DNA of 64,000 bases, from contig NZ_JABZEE010000028.1 in NCBI RefSeq assembly GCF_013387495.1, positions 62,001 to 126,000 on the forward strand, read 5' to 3'. The DNA comes from Streptomyces sp. PKU-EA00015. GTDB taxonomy: Bacteria; Actinomycetota; Actinomycetes; Streptomycetales; Streptomycetaceae. A program made the position numbers and the translations under genes. This document shows, piece after piece, positions 53,824 through 61,147 of the stretch (the first letter of the stretch is position 1; every line of letters begins with the position of its first letter). The notes beneath the pieces are model-generated. The model was not told the origin of the DNA, ran no database searches, and worked only from the letters and a program-made list of their open reading frames with translations.

Positions 53824-54987
53824 ATGCACGAAGCCCCGGGCGCGCACATCGCCCTGATGTCCGTGCCACTGCACGGCCATGTGAACCCGATGCTCGGCCT
53901 CGCGGCCGAACTGACCGCACGCGGCCACCGGGTCACCTTCGCCACCGGTGACGACTTCGTCCCGCTGGTCGAGGAGACCGGCGCCGAGGCCGTCGGCTAC
54001 CGCTCCACCTTCCCCTCCCTGCGGGGGGCCTTCGGCGACTGGCTGCCCGCCGAGGACGACGGCACACTCGCCGTGGCCGCCTTCGACCGCGAGTGCGCGG
54101 CGGCACTCCCCCAGCTGGCCGGGGCGTACGCACAGGACGTCCCCGACTTCGTCGTGTACGACACGGTGACCGGCCACGCCCCGCTGCTGGCCCGCCGCTG
54201 GGGCGCGGGCGAGGTCCAGTTCTCGCCGACGCACGCCTTCCCCGACGCTGTCGCGGGACCCGCGGTGGGCACGGGCGCGGCGGCACTGGCACATGAGGTG
54301 CCGTGCGTGGTGGCCATGCCGCGGTCGCTTCAGTTCCGGCCGGAGGAGATCAGCGACCGGCACGTCTTCGTCGGGCCGGTCGCCGGACAGCGGCGGGCGC
54401 ACGGCGACTGGTCCCCGCCGCCGGGTGCGCGGAAGACCGCGCTGGTCTCGCTCGGGACGACGTACAACCGGCGCACGGACATCTTCCGCGCATGCGTCCG
54501 TGCCCTGCGCGGCCTCGGTGACGGCCGGCACGTGGTCGTCGCCACCGGCCACGCCGCCACGACGGACGAACTGCGGGACCTGGCCCGCGAGAACGGCGTC
54601 GAGGTCCATACCTGGGTGCCGCAGATGAGGGTGCTCGACCACGCCGACGTGTTCGTCACCGCGGGCGGCACCGGCAGCGTGCTCGAGGGTCTCGCGCACG
54701 GTGTTCCGCTCGTCGTCCTGCCGCAGGCCGTGGAGCAGTTCGTGACCGCGGAACGGGTCGCGGCCCTCGGCGTCGGCCGCGTCCTCGCGCCCGGGACCGC
54801 CGACACGGCGTCCCTCGCCGCGGCGGTGCGGGACCTCCTGGCCGATGCGTCGGCAGCCGCCCGCCTGTCGGACATCCGGGCGGAGATGGCAGCCGCGGGT
54901 GGCGCCCGCGCCGCCGCCGACGTCGTCGAAGCGGTGCTCGAGGACGGACCGGGCTCGCGGACACGACGGACCGTCACGGCCCGCTGA
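53824..54987 (+). CDS. GT1 (macrolide-type) glycosyltransferase with altered donor motif
   Basis: 387 aa GT-B fold. N-terminal acceptor domain starts AHIALMSVPLHGHVNPMLGLAAELTA; the C-terminal donor domain carries WVPQMRVLDHADVFVTAGGT. In most GT1 enzymes this motif is HGG or HAG, with the His contacting the donor diphosphate; here residue 280 is Ala (TAGGTGS). The final donor segment LPQAVEQF is typical. It could glycosylate the lanthipeptide, as cacaoidin is glycosylated, or give self-resistance. Activity is uncertain given the missing His. 41 bp after the regulator gene. Confidence 0.87.
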   Translation: MHEAPGAHIALMSVPLHGHVNPMLGLAAELTARGHRVTFATGDDFVPLVEETGAEAVGYRSTFPSLRGAFGDWLPAEDDGTLAVAAFDRECAAALPQLAGAYAQDVPDFVVYDTVTGHAPLLARRWGAGEVQFSPTHAFPDAVAGPAVGTGAAALAHEVPCVVAMPRSLQFRPEEISDRHVFVGPVAGQRRAHGDWSPPPGARKTALVSLGTTYNRRTDIFRACVRALRGLGDGRHVVVATGHAATTDELRDLARENGVEVHTWVPQMRVLDHADVFVTAGGTGSVLEGLAHGVPLVVLPQAVEQFVTAERVAALGVGRVLAPGTADTASLAAAVRDLLADASAAARLSDIRAEMAAAGGARAAADVVEAVLEDGPGSRTRRTVTAR

Positions 54988-55033
54988 CACACCCGAAGAG
55001 AACGAGAACAAGCACGGAACAGGGGGAGATCCG

Positions 55034-55993
55034 GTGACGGAGACCGTCGAGCCGGCCGCCCCGGCGACCGGAAGCACCACACCACTCGTCATCGATGTGC
55101 GTGACCTGCACATGCGGTACGGCAGCCACGAGGTGCTGCGCGGTGTGGACTTCAAGGTCCGCCGCGGCGAGGTCGTCGCGCTGCTGGGACCCAACGGCGC
55201 GGGCAAGAGCACCACCATCGAGATCCTGGAAGGCTTCCGGGACCGGTCCTCCGGGGCCGTGCGGGTCCTCGGCAGCGATCCGGCCGAAGGAGACGAGCGC
55301 TGGCGCTCCCGCCTCGGGATCGTCCTCCAGTCGTGGCGCGACCACGGCAAGTGGCGCGTCCGGGAACTGCTGCGCCACTTCGCCGCGTTCTACGGGCCGT
55401 ACTCCACTCCCGGACACCCCGGGCCGTGGGACGCCGACGAACTGCTCGCCCTCGTCGGGCTGACGGAGCAGGCGGGCCGGCGCATCACGAGCCTGTCCGG
55501 CGGGCAGCGTCGCCGCCTCGACATCGCGCTCGGCGTCGTCGGCCGCCCCGAGGTGCTCTTCCTCGACGAGCCCACCGTCGGCTTCGATCCCGAGGCACGC
55601 CAGGAGTTCCACGCGCTGGTGCGGTCCCTGGCCCGGGCACGGAACACGATCCTGCTCACGACGCACGACCTCCAGGAAGCGCAGAAGCTGGCCGACCGCG
55701 TCCTGATCCTCGTCGGCGGCCGGATCATCGCGCAGGGCACCGTCGGCGAACTCGCCCACCGCGTCGGCGTGGACGCCGAGGTGACCTGGACCAGCGGCGG
55801 CACCGCCCACCGCCACAGCACATCCGACGTCACCGGCTTCGTCCGGCGGCTCTTCGAGGAGTACGGAGACGACGTGAGCGACCTCGACGTGCGGCGCGTC
55901 GGCCTGGAGGACGTCTATCTGGCCATGGTCAGGGAGGCCGAAGCCGGTCGCGAGGACGAGGCGGCCCGCCACTTCGAGGGAGCGGTGCGATGA
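55034..55993 (+). CDS. ABC-2 type exporter ATPase
   Basis: 319 aa from the GTG at 55034, preceded by GGGGGAG. Walker A LLGPNGAGKSTTIE, Q-loop region VLQSWRDHGKW, signature LSGGQRRRLDIALG, Walker B VLFLDEPTVGFDPEAR, H-loop TTHDLQEA. C-terminal extension of the DrrA type (VTWTSGGTAHRHSTSD). Coupled to the permease by a 4-bp overlap. DrrAB-like transporters next to biosynthetic genes usually export or give resistance to the product. Confidence 0.95.
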   Translation: MTETVEPAAPATGSTTPLVIDVRDLHMRYGSHEVLRGVDFKVRRGEVVALLGPNGAGKSTTIEILEGFRDRSSGAVRVLGSDPAEGDERWRSRLGIVLQSWRDHGKWRVRELLRHFAAFYGPYSTPGHPGPWDADELLALVGLTEQAGRRITSLSGGQRRRLDIALGVVGRPEVLFLDEPTVGFDPEARQEFHALVRSLARARNTILLTTHDLQEAQKLADRVLILVGGRIIAQGTVGELAHRVGVDAEVTWTSGGTAHRHSTSDVTGFVRRLFEEYGDDVSDLDVRRVGLEDVYLAMVREAEAGREDEAARHFEGAVR

Positions 55994-56928
55994 GCCCGAC
56001 GACCCGTACGCGTCCTGCCGGATACGCCCGTCCCGCCGGCTCCCCGCCCGACGCCGCTCAGGGGCCCACCACGCCCGTGAGCCCGCTGCGGAACACGCTG
56101 CGCGAGGGGCTGCGCCGCGGCGGCCGCGAACTGCAGCAGATGGCCACGACCAGGCAGGATCTGATCAGCAACCTCGTCTGGCTGGCCGGCCTGCTCGCGC
56201 CGCTGCACATGCTCCGGGACAACGAACTGGCGGGCACCGGCATGTCCGTCGCCGGATTCCTGCTGCCCAGCCTGATGAGCATGTGCGTCGCCTTCAACGG
56301 CATGCTCGGCCTGACCCAGCAGCTGATCGTGGAGCGCCAGGACGGCACCCTGCTGCGGCTCAAGGCCCTGCCCAACGGCATGCCGAGCTACCTGGTCGGC
56401 AAGCTGGTCGCCGTCTCCGGGACCGTCCTGTTCGCCTGCGCCGTCGTCACCCTGACCGGCATCGTCATGCTGCCGGACGTCTCGGCCTCCGACCCGGGGG
56501 TCTGGACCGCGCTCGCCTGGGTGCTGCCTCTCGGACTGCTCGCCATGCTGCCGGTCGGCGCGATCCTGGGCTCGCTGATCGAGAGCCCCCGCAACCTCGG
56601 CCTGGTGATGCTGCCGCTGTTCGGACTCGCGTCGATCTCCGGCATCTTCTACCCGGCGTCCCACCTGCCCGTCTGGCTCCAGCACGTGGCCGAGGTCTTC
56701 CCGCTGTACTGGCTCGGTCTGGCCGCCCGCGCCGCGCTCCTGCCCGACTCGGCCGTCACGGCGGAGATCGGCGACTCGTGGCGGCACTGGGAGACCGTCG
56801 GCGTACTCGGCGCCTGGGCGGTCGTGGGCCTGCTCGTCGCGCCGATGGTGCTGCGCCGGATGGCCCGCCGCGAGTCCGGGTCGGTCATGGCCAACCGGCG
56901 CGAGCACGCGATGAAGCGGCCCGTCTGA
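55990..56928 (+). CDS. ABC-2 type exporter permease
   Basis: 312 aa. A cytoplasmic, Pro-rich N-terminus of about 60 residues, then six transmembrane helices, the first being ISNLVWLAGLLAPLHM and later ones VAVSGTVLFACAVVTLTGIV, WVLPLGLLAMLPVGAILGS and WAVVGLLVAPMVL. The membrane protein of the DrrB-like system formed with the preceding ATPase. Confidence 0.92.
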   Translation: MSPTTRTRPAGYARPAGSPPDAAQGPTTPVSPLRNTLREGLRRGGRELQQMATTRQDLISNLVWLAGLLAPLHMLRDNELAGTGMSVAGFLLPSLMSMCVAFNGMLGLTQQLIVERQDGTLLRLKALPNGMPSYLVGKLVAVSGTVLFACAVVTLTGIVMLPDVSASDPGVWTALAWVLPLGLLAMLPVGAILGSLIESPRNLGLVMLPLFGLASISGIFYPASHLPVWLQHVAEVFPLYWLGLAARAALLPDSAVTAEIGDSWRHWETVGVLGAWAVVGLLVAPMVLRRMARRESGSVMANRREHAMKRPV

Positions 56929-56978
56929 ACCCGCCGCCCCTGTCTCATTCACCCTCCACCCAACGGAAAGAGGCACCC

Positions 56979-57629
56979 ATGTCCGTCCTCGCCCAGGACC
57001 TCGCCCTGCTGCTCCTCGACAACGAATCCGGCCGGAGCACGGTCGACCTCGGCCGCCGCCACCGCGCGGTGGGCAGCGCGATCCTGCTGGACCTGATCCG
57101 TACCGGCAAGGTGACCGTCGACGTCCCCGCCGGTGACCCGAAGGCCGCCCGGCCCGTCGTGCGCGACACCGCGGCCACTGGTGACGCCGTGCTCGACAAG
57201 GCCCTGTCCGTCCTCGCCGACAAGGACAGGAAGCTGGGCTGGGCCGCGGAGAACATCGGCCACGCGTGCTGGCGCCCGCTGCTCGACGCGCTGACCGACC
57301 GCGGCCTGGTACGGCACGAGGAGGGACGCTTCCTCGGGGTCGTTCACACCAACTCATGGCCTTCCGGCGACCCTTCGCACGAAGAGGCCGTCGTGGACCG
57401 CATCCGCGACGCCGTCGTCGGCGGACAGGAGCCCGACGAGCCGACCCTTCTGCTCGTGATGATCCTCAACGGGATCGGCGCCCTTCCCGCGCTGCTGCCG
57501 GACGAGGACAAGAAGGCCGTCACCGAGCAGGCTGCCCGGCTGGTGCGGGAGCACACGGAGAACGGCCCCTGGGGCGAGGTGTTCAAGGGCCTGGACGCCG
57601 CCCTGTTCACCGTGCTGCTGGCAGGCTGA
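56979..57629 (+). CDS. GPP34/GOLPH3-family protein
   Basis: 216 aa with AACGGAAAG about 10 bases upstream of the ATG. The family pattern is clear: LAQDLALLLLDNESGRS near the start, AILLDLIRTGKVTV, later TLLLVMILNGIGALPALL and GPWGEVFKGLDAALFTV at the end. Eukaryotic members bind PI4P and hold glycosyltransferases at the Golgi; in actinobacteria the role is unknown, but the gene lies between an ABC transporter and a GT4 glycosyltransferase, 6 bp before the latter, which suggests involvement in glycosylation. Confidence 0.85.
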   Translation: MSVLAQDLALLLLDNESGRSTVDLGRRHRAVGSAILLDLIRTGKVTVDVPAGDPKAARPVVRDTAATGDAVLDKALSVLADKDRKLGWAAENIGHACWRPLLDALTDRGLVRHEEGRFLGVVHTNSWPSGDPSHEEAVVDRIRDAVVGGQEPDEPTLLLVMILNGIGALPALLPDEDKKAVTEQAARLVREHTENGPWGEVFKGLDAALFTVLLAG

Positions 57630-57635
57630 GCGCCG

Positions 57636-58769
57636 ATGAGCGACGCGCACCGGGCACCCGGCACGGCCGGCGTCGTCCTCGTCGTCGACCACCAGCTGCC
57701 CTCACCGGACCAGGACTCGGGATCCGTACGGATGTCCCGGATGATCGAGGAACTGGTACGGCTCGGGCGCCAGGTGATCGTCTTCCCGCTGGACGGCCAC
57801 ACCGACGTTCCGTACGCCACAAGGCTGAAGGAGCTGGGAGTCGCGGTCCTCGGAGGGAGGGCGCGGCAGCTGCGGTTCCTGCGCGAGCAGGGACACCGCA
57901 TCGGTCTGGCGCTGCTGTGCCGTCCGCAGCCCGCGATCCAGCTGCTCGGGGAGATACGGGACGCGGCGCCGCACTGCACGGTGGTGTACGACACCGTGGA
58001 CCTCCACTTCCGCCGCCTCGGCCGCGCCGCGGACCTCGCCGAACGCGAAGGCCGCACCGACCGCTTCGCGCTGCGGGCCCAGGCCGAGTCCACGCGGGCG
58101 CTGGAGCTGTTCCTCGCCCGGACGTGCGACGTCACCCTCGTCGTGTCCGGCGAGGAGCGCGCCGCACTGCGCTCACTGGTCCCGGAGGCGGACGTACGGG
58201 TGCTCTCCAACATCCACGTCCCGGTCACGGACGGCGCACCGGGCACGGCGGCCGGCTCCCGGGTGCTGTTCGTCGGCCACTACCTGCACGAGCCGAACGT
58301 GGACGCCGCGCAGTGGCTGGCCCGCGACATCATGCCTTTGGTCCGCCGGGAGATCCCGGAGGCGGAACTGGACCTGGTGGGCGGTGCGGCGCCGGAGTCC
58401 GTCCTCTCGCTGGCGGGGGACGGGGTCACCGTGCACGGCTGGGTGGAGGACCTGTCCCCGCTGTACGCGGCCGCACGCGTGGCGGTCGCCCCGCTGCGGT
58501 ACGGGGCCGGGGTCAAGGGCAAGGTCGGCGAGGCACTGGAGCACGGCCGGCCGGTCGCCGGGACATCCCTCGCCTTCGAGGGCATGGGCCTGCGGCACGA
58601 CGCCCAGGTGCTGATCGGCGACACCGCGCAGGAACTCGCCGCGGAGATCGTCCGGCTGATGAGGGACGACGCGCTGTGCGAGCGGCTGGTCCGGTCGGCG
58701 CTGCCGCACCTGACAGCGGAGTTCGGCCCGGCCCGGGCGCGCGGGACGCTGCTCGGCCTGCTGGCGTGA
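57636..58769 (+). CDS. GT4-family glycosyltransferase
   Basis: 377 aa GT-B fold. N-terminal part: VVLVVDHQLPSPDQDSGSVR with RMSRMIEELVRLG; VVYDTVDLHFRRLGRA is the family's segment before the linker. C-terminal donor domain: VLFVGHYLHEPNVDAAQWLA, ELDLVGGAAPESVLSLA, VHGWVEDLSPLYAAARVAVA and KGKVGEALEHGRPVAG (E of the EX7E-like motif). Donor and acceptor unknown. Last gene of the plus-strand unit that starts at 53028. Confidence 0.88.
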   Translation: MSDAHRAPGTAGVVLVVDHQLPSPDQDSGSVRMSRMIEELVRLGRQVIVFPLDGHTDVPYATRLKELGVAVLGGRARQLRFLREQGHRIGLALLCRPQPAIQLLGEIRDAAPHCTVVYDTVDLHFRRLGRAADLAEREGRTDRFALRAQAESTRALELFLARTCDVTLVVSGEERAALRSLVPEADVRVLSNIHVPVTDGAPGTAAGSRVLFVGHYLHEPNVDAAQWLARDIMPLVRREIPEAELDLVGGAAPESVLSLAGDGVTVHGWVEDLSPLYAAARVAVAPLRYGAGVKGKVGEALEHGRPVAGTSLAFEGMGLRHDAQVLIGDTAQELAAEIVRLMRDDALCERLVRSALPHLTAEFGPARARGTLLGLLA

Positions 58770-58848
58770 CCACCGCCCCGGCCGGCCGGGCTCCGCGGCG
58801 CGGGCGCGCGCCGGCCCTCTGGTATCCGTGGCCGGGCCCGGTCGCGTC

Positions 58849-59268
58849 TCAGGTCCGCGTCGTGCCGTTCCCCGGTCGCGAGAGCAGCAGGCGCGCGGCC
58901 TCCGCCACCGCGGGCCGGTCCTGGTCGAGCCAGTCGACGTCGTCGCTCTCGTGGGGCGCGAGCCAGCGCAGCTCGTCATGGTCCTGCAGGGCGCGGGGGC
59001 GGCCGGAGACCAGCCGCACCGTCCAGACCTGGAGCACATAGCCTGGCTTCAGCGGCCACTCGCCGGGGATGCGCTCCATCGGCTCGGTCTCCACGCCCAG
59101 CTCCTCGCGCAGCTCGCGCACCAGCGCCTGCTCGGGGCTCTCCCCCGGCTCCAGCTTGCCGCCGGGCAGCTCCCAACGGCCCGCCAGCTCCTCGGGGGCG
59201 CTGCGCCGGGCGGCGAGGAGCCGCCCCCGGTCGTACACGGCTCCGGCCACCACCACGCGATCACTCAT
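58849..59268 (-). CDS. Nudix hydrolase (MutT-like)
   Basis: 139 aa. The Nudix box GKLEPGESPEQALVRELREE is complete (GX5EX7REUXEEXGU). N-terminus VVVAGAVYDRGRLLAARRSAP and the W-W-ELPGG segment match MutT proteins acting on 8-oxo-dGTP or related nucleotides. Convergent with the GT4 gene; the space between (58770-58848) is very GC-rich and could hold a terminator. Confidence 0.9.
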   Translation of the reverse strand: MSDRVVVAGAVYDRGRLLAARRSAPEELAGRWELPGGKLEPGESPEQALVRELREELGVETEPMERIPGEWPLKPGYVLQVWTVRLVSGRPRALQDHDELRWLAPHESDDVDWLDQDRPAVAEAARLLLSRPGNGTTRT

Positions 59269-59307
59269 GTGCCGGAGCGTACTGCGGCATTCGCGGGCGG
59301 CCGGCTG

Positions 59308-59487
59308 TCAGGGGCCCGTCGGCCCGACGCGCTCCACCGAGTAGAGCTGCTTGTGGCCCCGGCCGTCGAGGGTGTCCGCTATCTGCTGGGCCTCGTCGCG
59401 CGTGGCGTAGCGGCCGACGCGATAGCGGTTGCCGTTGTCGTCCTGGCGGACGACCTGCCAGGGGAGCGCGGCGCCGCCGTCGTTCAT
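59308..59487 (-). CDS. Small SPOR-like protein, 59 aa
   Basis: ATG at 59487 with AGGAGGGTC 6 bases upstream. The product (MNDGGAALPWQVVRQDDNGN, then RYRVGRYATRDEAQQIADTL) is a compact beta-alpha-beta unit like a single SPOR repeat. Longer in-frame starts upstream lack ribosome sites. Lies 39 bp before the Nudix gene on the same strand. Role unknown. Confidence 0.75.
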   Translation of the reverse strand: MNDGGAALPWQVVRQDDNGNRYRVGRYATRDEAQQIADTLDGRGHKQLYSVERVGPTGP

Positions 59488-59611
59488 CGCGACCCTCCTC
59501 GACTCGCCCTGCCTGCCCGTAAGTTGATGCTTGAAACCCCACTCAGCATATGCCCAAGCGTACGCCTGACCTTCACTGAGCGGATACGGGTTTTCACAAA
59601 GAGGTACGCGA

Positions 59612-59641
59612 AGGGGGCGCATCCGGCTGGATACGCCCCCT
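59612..59641. terminator. Hairpin in the gene-free space 59488-59873
   Basis: AGGGGGCG and ATCC (59612-59624) pair with GGAT and CGCCCCCT (59629-59641) with one mismatch. It lies 232 bp past the GntR stop, so it may end that transcript. Apart from this I see no gene in the 386-bp space, though one cysteine-rich frame is open near 59700-59860. Confidence 0.5.
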
Positions 59642-59873
59642 GTTCCGCCTGAAAGGCCCGATCGCGCGCTGCCCGGCCGGGGCTCCCTCAGCAGGCCCGC
59701 ACCGTGGGCAGGGGCATCAGGACCGGTTCCCGGGCCGGTTCCTTGCGGCACGCGTCACCGCATGCGGCGTCCAGGGAACAACACAGCGAACAGATCGGGC
59801 CGCATGGGAACGGCCGACCGCCTCCAGCGCCACGAAGGCGAGGAACGCGCCGTCACCGACCGGGCCGACACCC

Positions 59874-60626
59874 TCACTTCACGGGAAGGTGGTACGCGAC
59901 CCGGTAACGGTCCGCCGGCACGACCACGTCCGCCGTCTCGACCGCGCGCCCCGACGCGTAGTACGTCCGCTCGATCACCATCACCACATGGCCCGGTACG
60001 CCGCCGAGCGCGAGCAGCTCCTCCGCGAGGCCGGGCCGCGCGCCGACCTCCTCCACCACGTTGTCCACGACGACGTCGATGGCGGCCATGCGCTCGACCA
60101 CACCGCATCCGCCGAGCGGTCCCTCCTCGGGGAGCATCACCGGCGTCCGGCCCGTGACCTCCAGGGGCTCCCAGGAGGTGGAGATCATCATGGGCTCACC
60201 CGCGTCCCGGTAGAGATAGCGGGTGCGCATGACCCGGTCGCCGCGCTGGATGCCGAGCCGGGCGGCGATCTCCGGGCTCGCGCCCTCCTGCTCGCTGCTG
60301 GACTCCCAGGTACCCCGGATACCGCCCTCCGCCTGCTCCTGGCGGAACGGACTCGCGCCCGACGGCGGCCGGAACCCGGAACGGGCCACCCGCCGCGGAA
60401 CGGGTCGCTCGCGCACGTACGTCCCGGATCCGGAACGGCCCTCGACGAGCCCCTCCGCCATGAGCACCTTGCGGGCCTCGAGGGCGACGGTGTCCGAGAC
60501 GCCGTACTCCTCGCGGATGCGCGCCTGCGAGGGAAGCCGGGTGTGCGGCGGCAGCGAGCCGTTCACGATCTTCTCCCGCAGATCGCTCGCAACGCGCAAG
60601 TAGGCGGGCTGCTCACCGAATGACAC
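59874..60626 (-). CDS. GntR-family regulator with UTRA domain
   Basis: 250 aa from the GTG at 60626 (VSFGEQPAYLRVASDLREKI) with GGGAG upstream; the longer ORF starting at 60668 has an implausible Cys-rich N-terminus. N-terminal GntR winged helix (LPSQARIREEYGVSDTVALEARKVLMAEGLV), then the effector-binding UTRA domain of the HutC subfamily (RTRYLYRDAGEPMMISTSWE, EVTGRTPVMLPEEG, MVIERTYYASGRAVETADVV). Effector unknown. No adjacent operon suggests a target. Confidence 0.92.
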   Translation of the reverse strand: MSFGEQPAYLRVASDLREKIVNGSLPPHTRLPSQARIREEYGVSDTVALEARKVLMAEGLVEGRSGSGTYVRERPVPRRVARSGFRPPSGASPFRQEQAEGGIRGTWESSSEQEGASPEIAARLGIQRGDRVMRTRYLYRDAGEPMMISTSWEPLEVTGRTPVMLPEEGPLGGCGVVERMAAIDVVVDNVVEEVGARPGLAEELLALGGVPGHVVMVIERTYYASGRAVETADVVVPADRYRVAYHLPVK

Positions 60627-60789
60627 TGGCCACTCCCAACAGGTTGACAGACAGCAACAGACTGGCAACCGTTAGTCGTTGACCGCAAGTGTGGGCCAAA
60701 GTTTCACTCGATGTGATGATTTGCCGGTCGACGGCGGTTTACCGCCGGTACGTCCGGGTTCCGAACGCGCTCAGATCCCGGCCCCGTCG

Positions 60790-61040
60790 CCCTCGGATCG
60801 TCGGCGGCCGCGCGGCCTTGCAGGCTTCCCGTGAGCTTGCCCTCGGTCGCCGCACAGGCGCAGGTCAGGGTGCGGCCACCGGTCCGCCAACTGTCCTTGG
60901 TGGGGACGTAGTAGTACAGCTCGGCGTTCGACGGAACCGCGGCGGGGGCGACGTACGCGTCGTTGATCGCCCGGCAGCGTTCCTGGACGTCCGCATCGGC
61001 CTCCTCGGAGCCCGGGTAGCCGTGCGCCCCGCGACGGGAC
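60790..61040 (-). pseudogene. Remnant of a septum-formation-domain protein
   Basis: In the 521-bp space 60627-61147 a minus-strand frame (60704-61084, 126 aa) contains YPGSEEADADVQERCRAIND and WRTGGRTLTCACA, the C-terminal half of the Septum_form domain with its Cys and Trp. The N-terminal half, signal peptide and anchor are missing: the frame begins at the junction with the S8 protease terminator. After GSLQG the frame runs on for about 35 residues with no family resemblance. This looks like a 5'-truncated, decayed gene. Confidence 0.55.
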
Positions 61041-61090
61041 GCCTGCCGGCCGGCAGGCGGCGGACACTCGGGACACCCCGACACGGAGAA

Positions 61091-61116
61091 AGGGGCGGCC
61101 GCGAACGGCCGCCCCT
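61091..61116 (-). terminator. 11-bp stem terminator of the S8/P-domain protease gene
   Basis: AGGGGCGGCCG (61091-61101) pairs perfectly with 61106-61116 over the loop CGAA, 32 bp past the protease stop. Confidence 0.85.
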
Positions 61117-61147
61117 CCCGATTGTCAGATCCCTACGAGGGCTGAGC

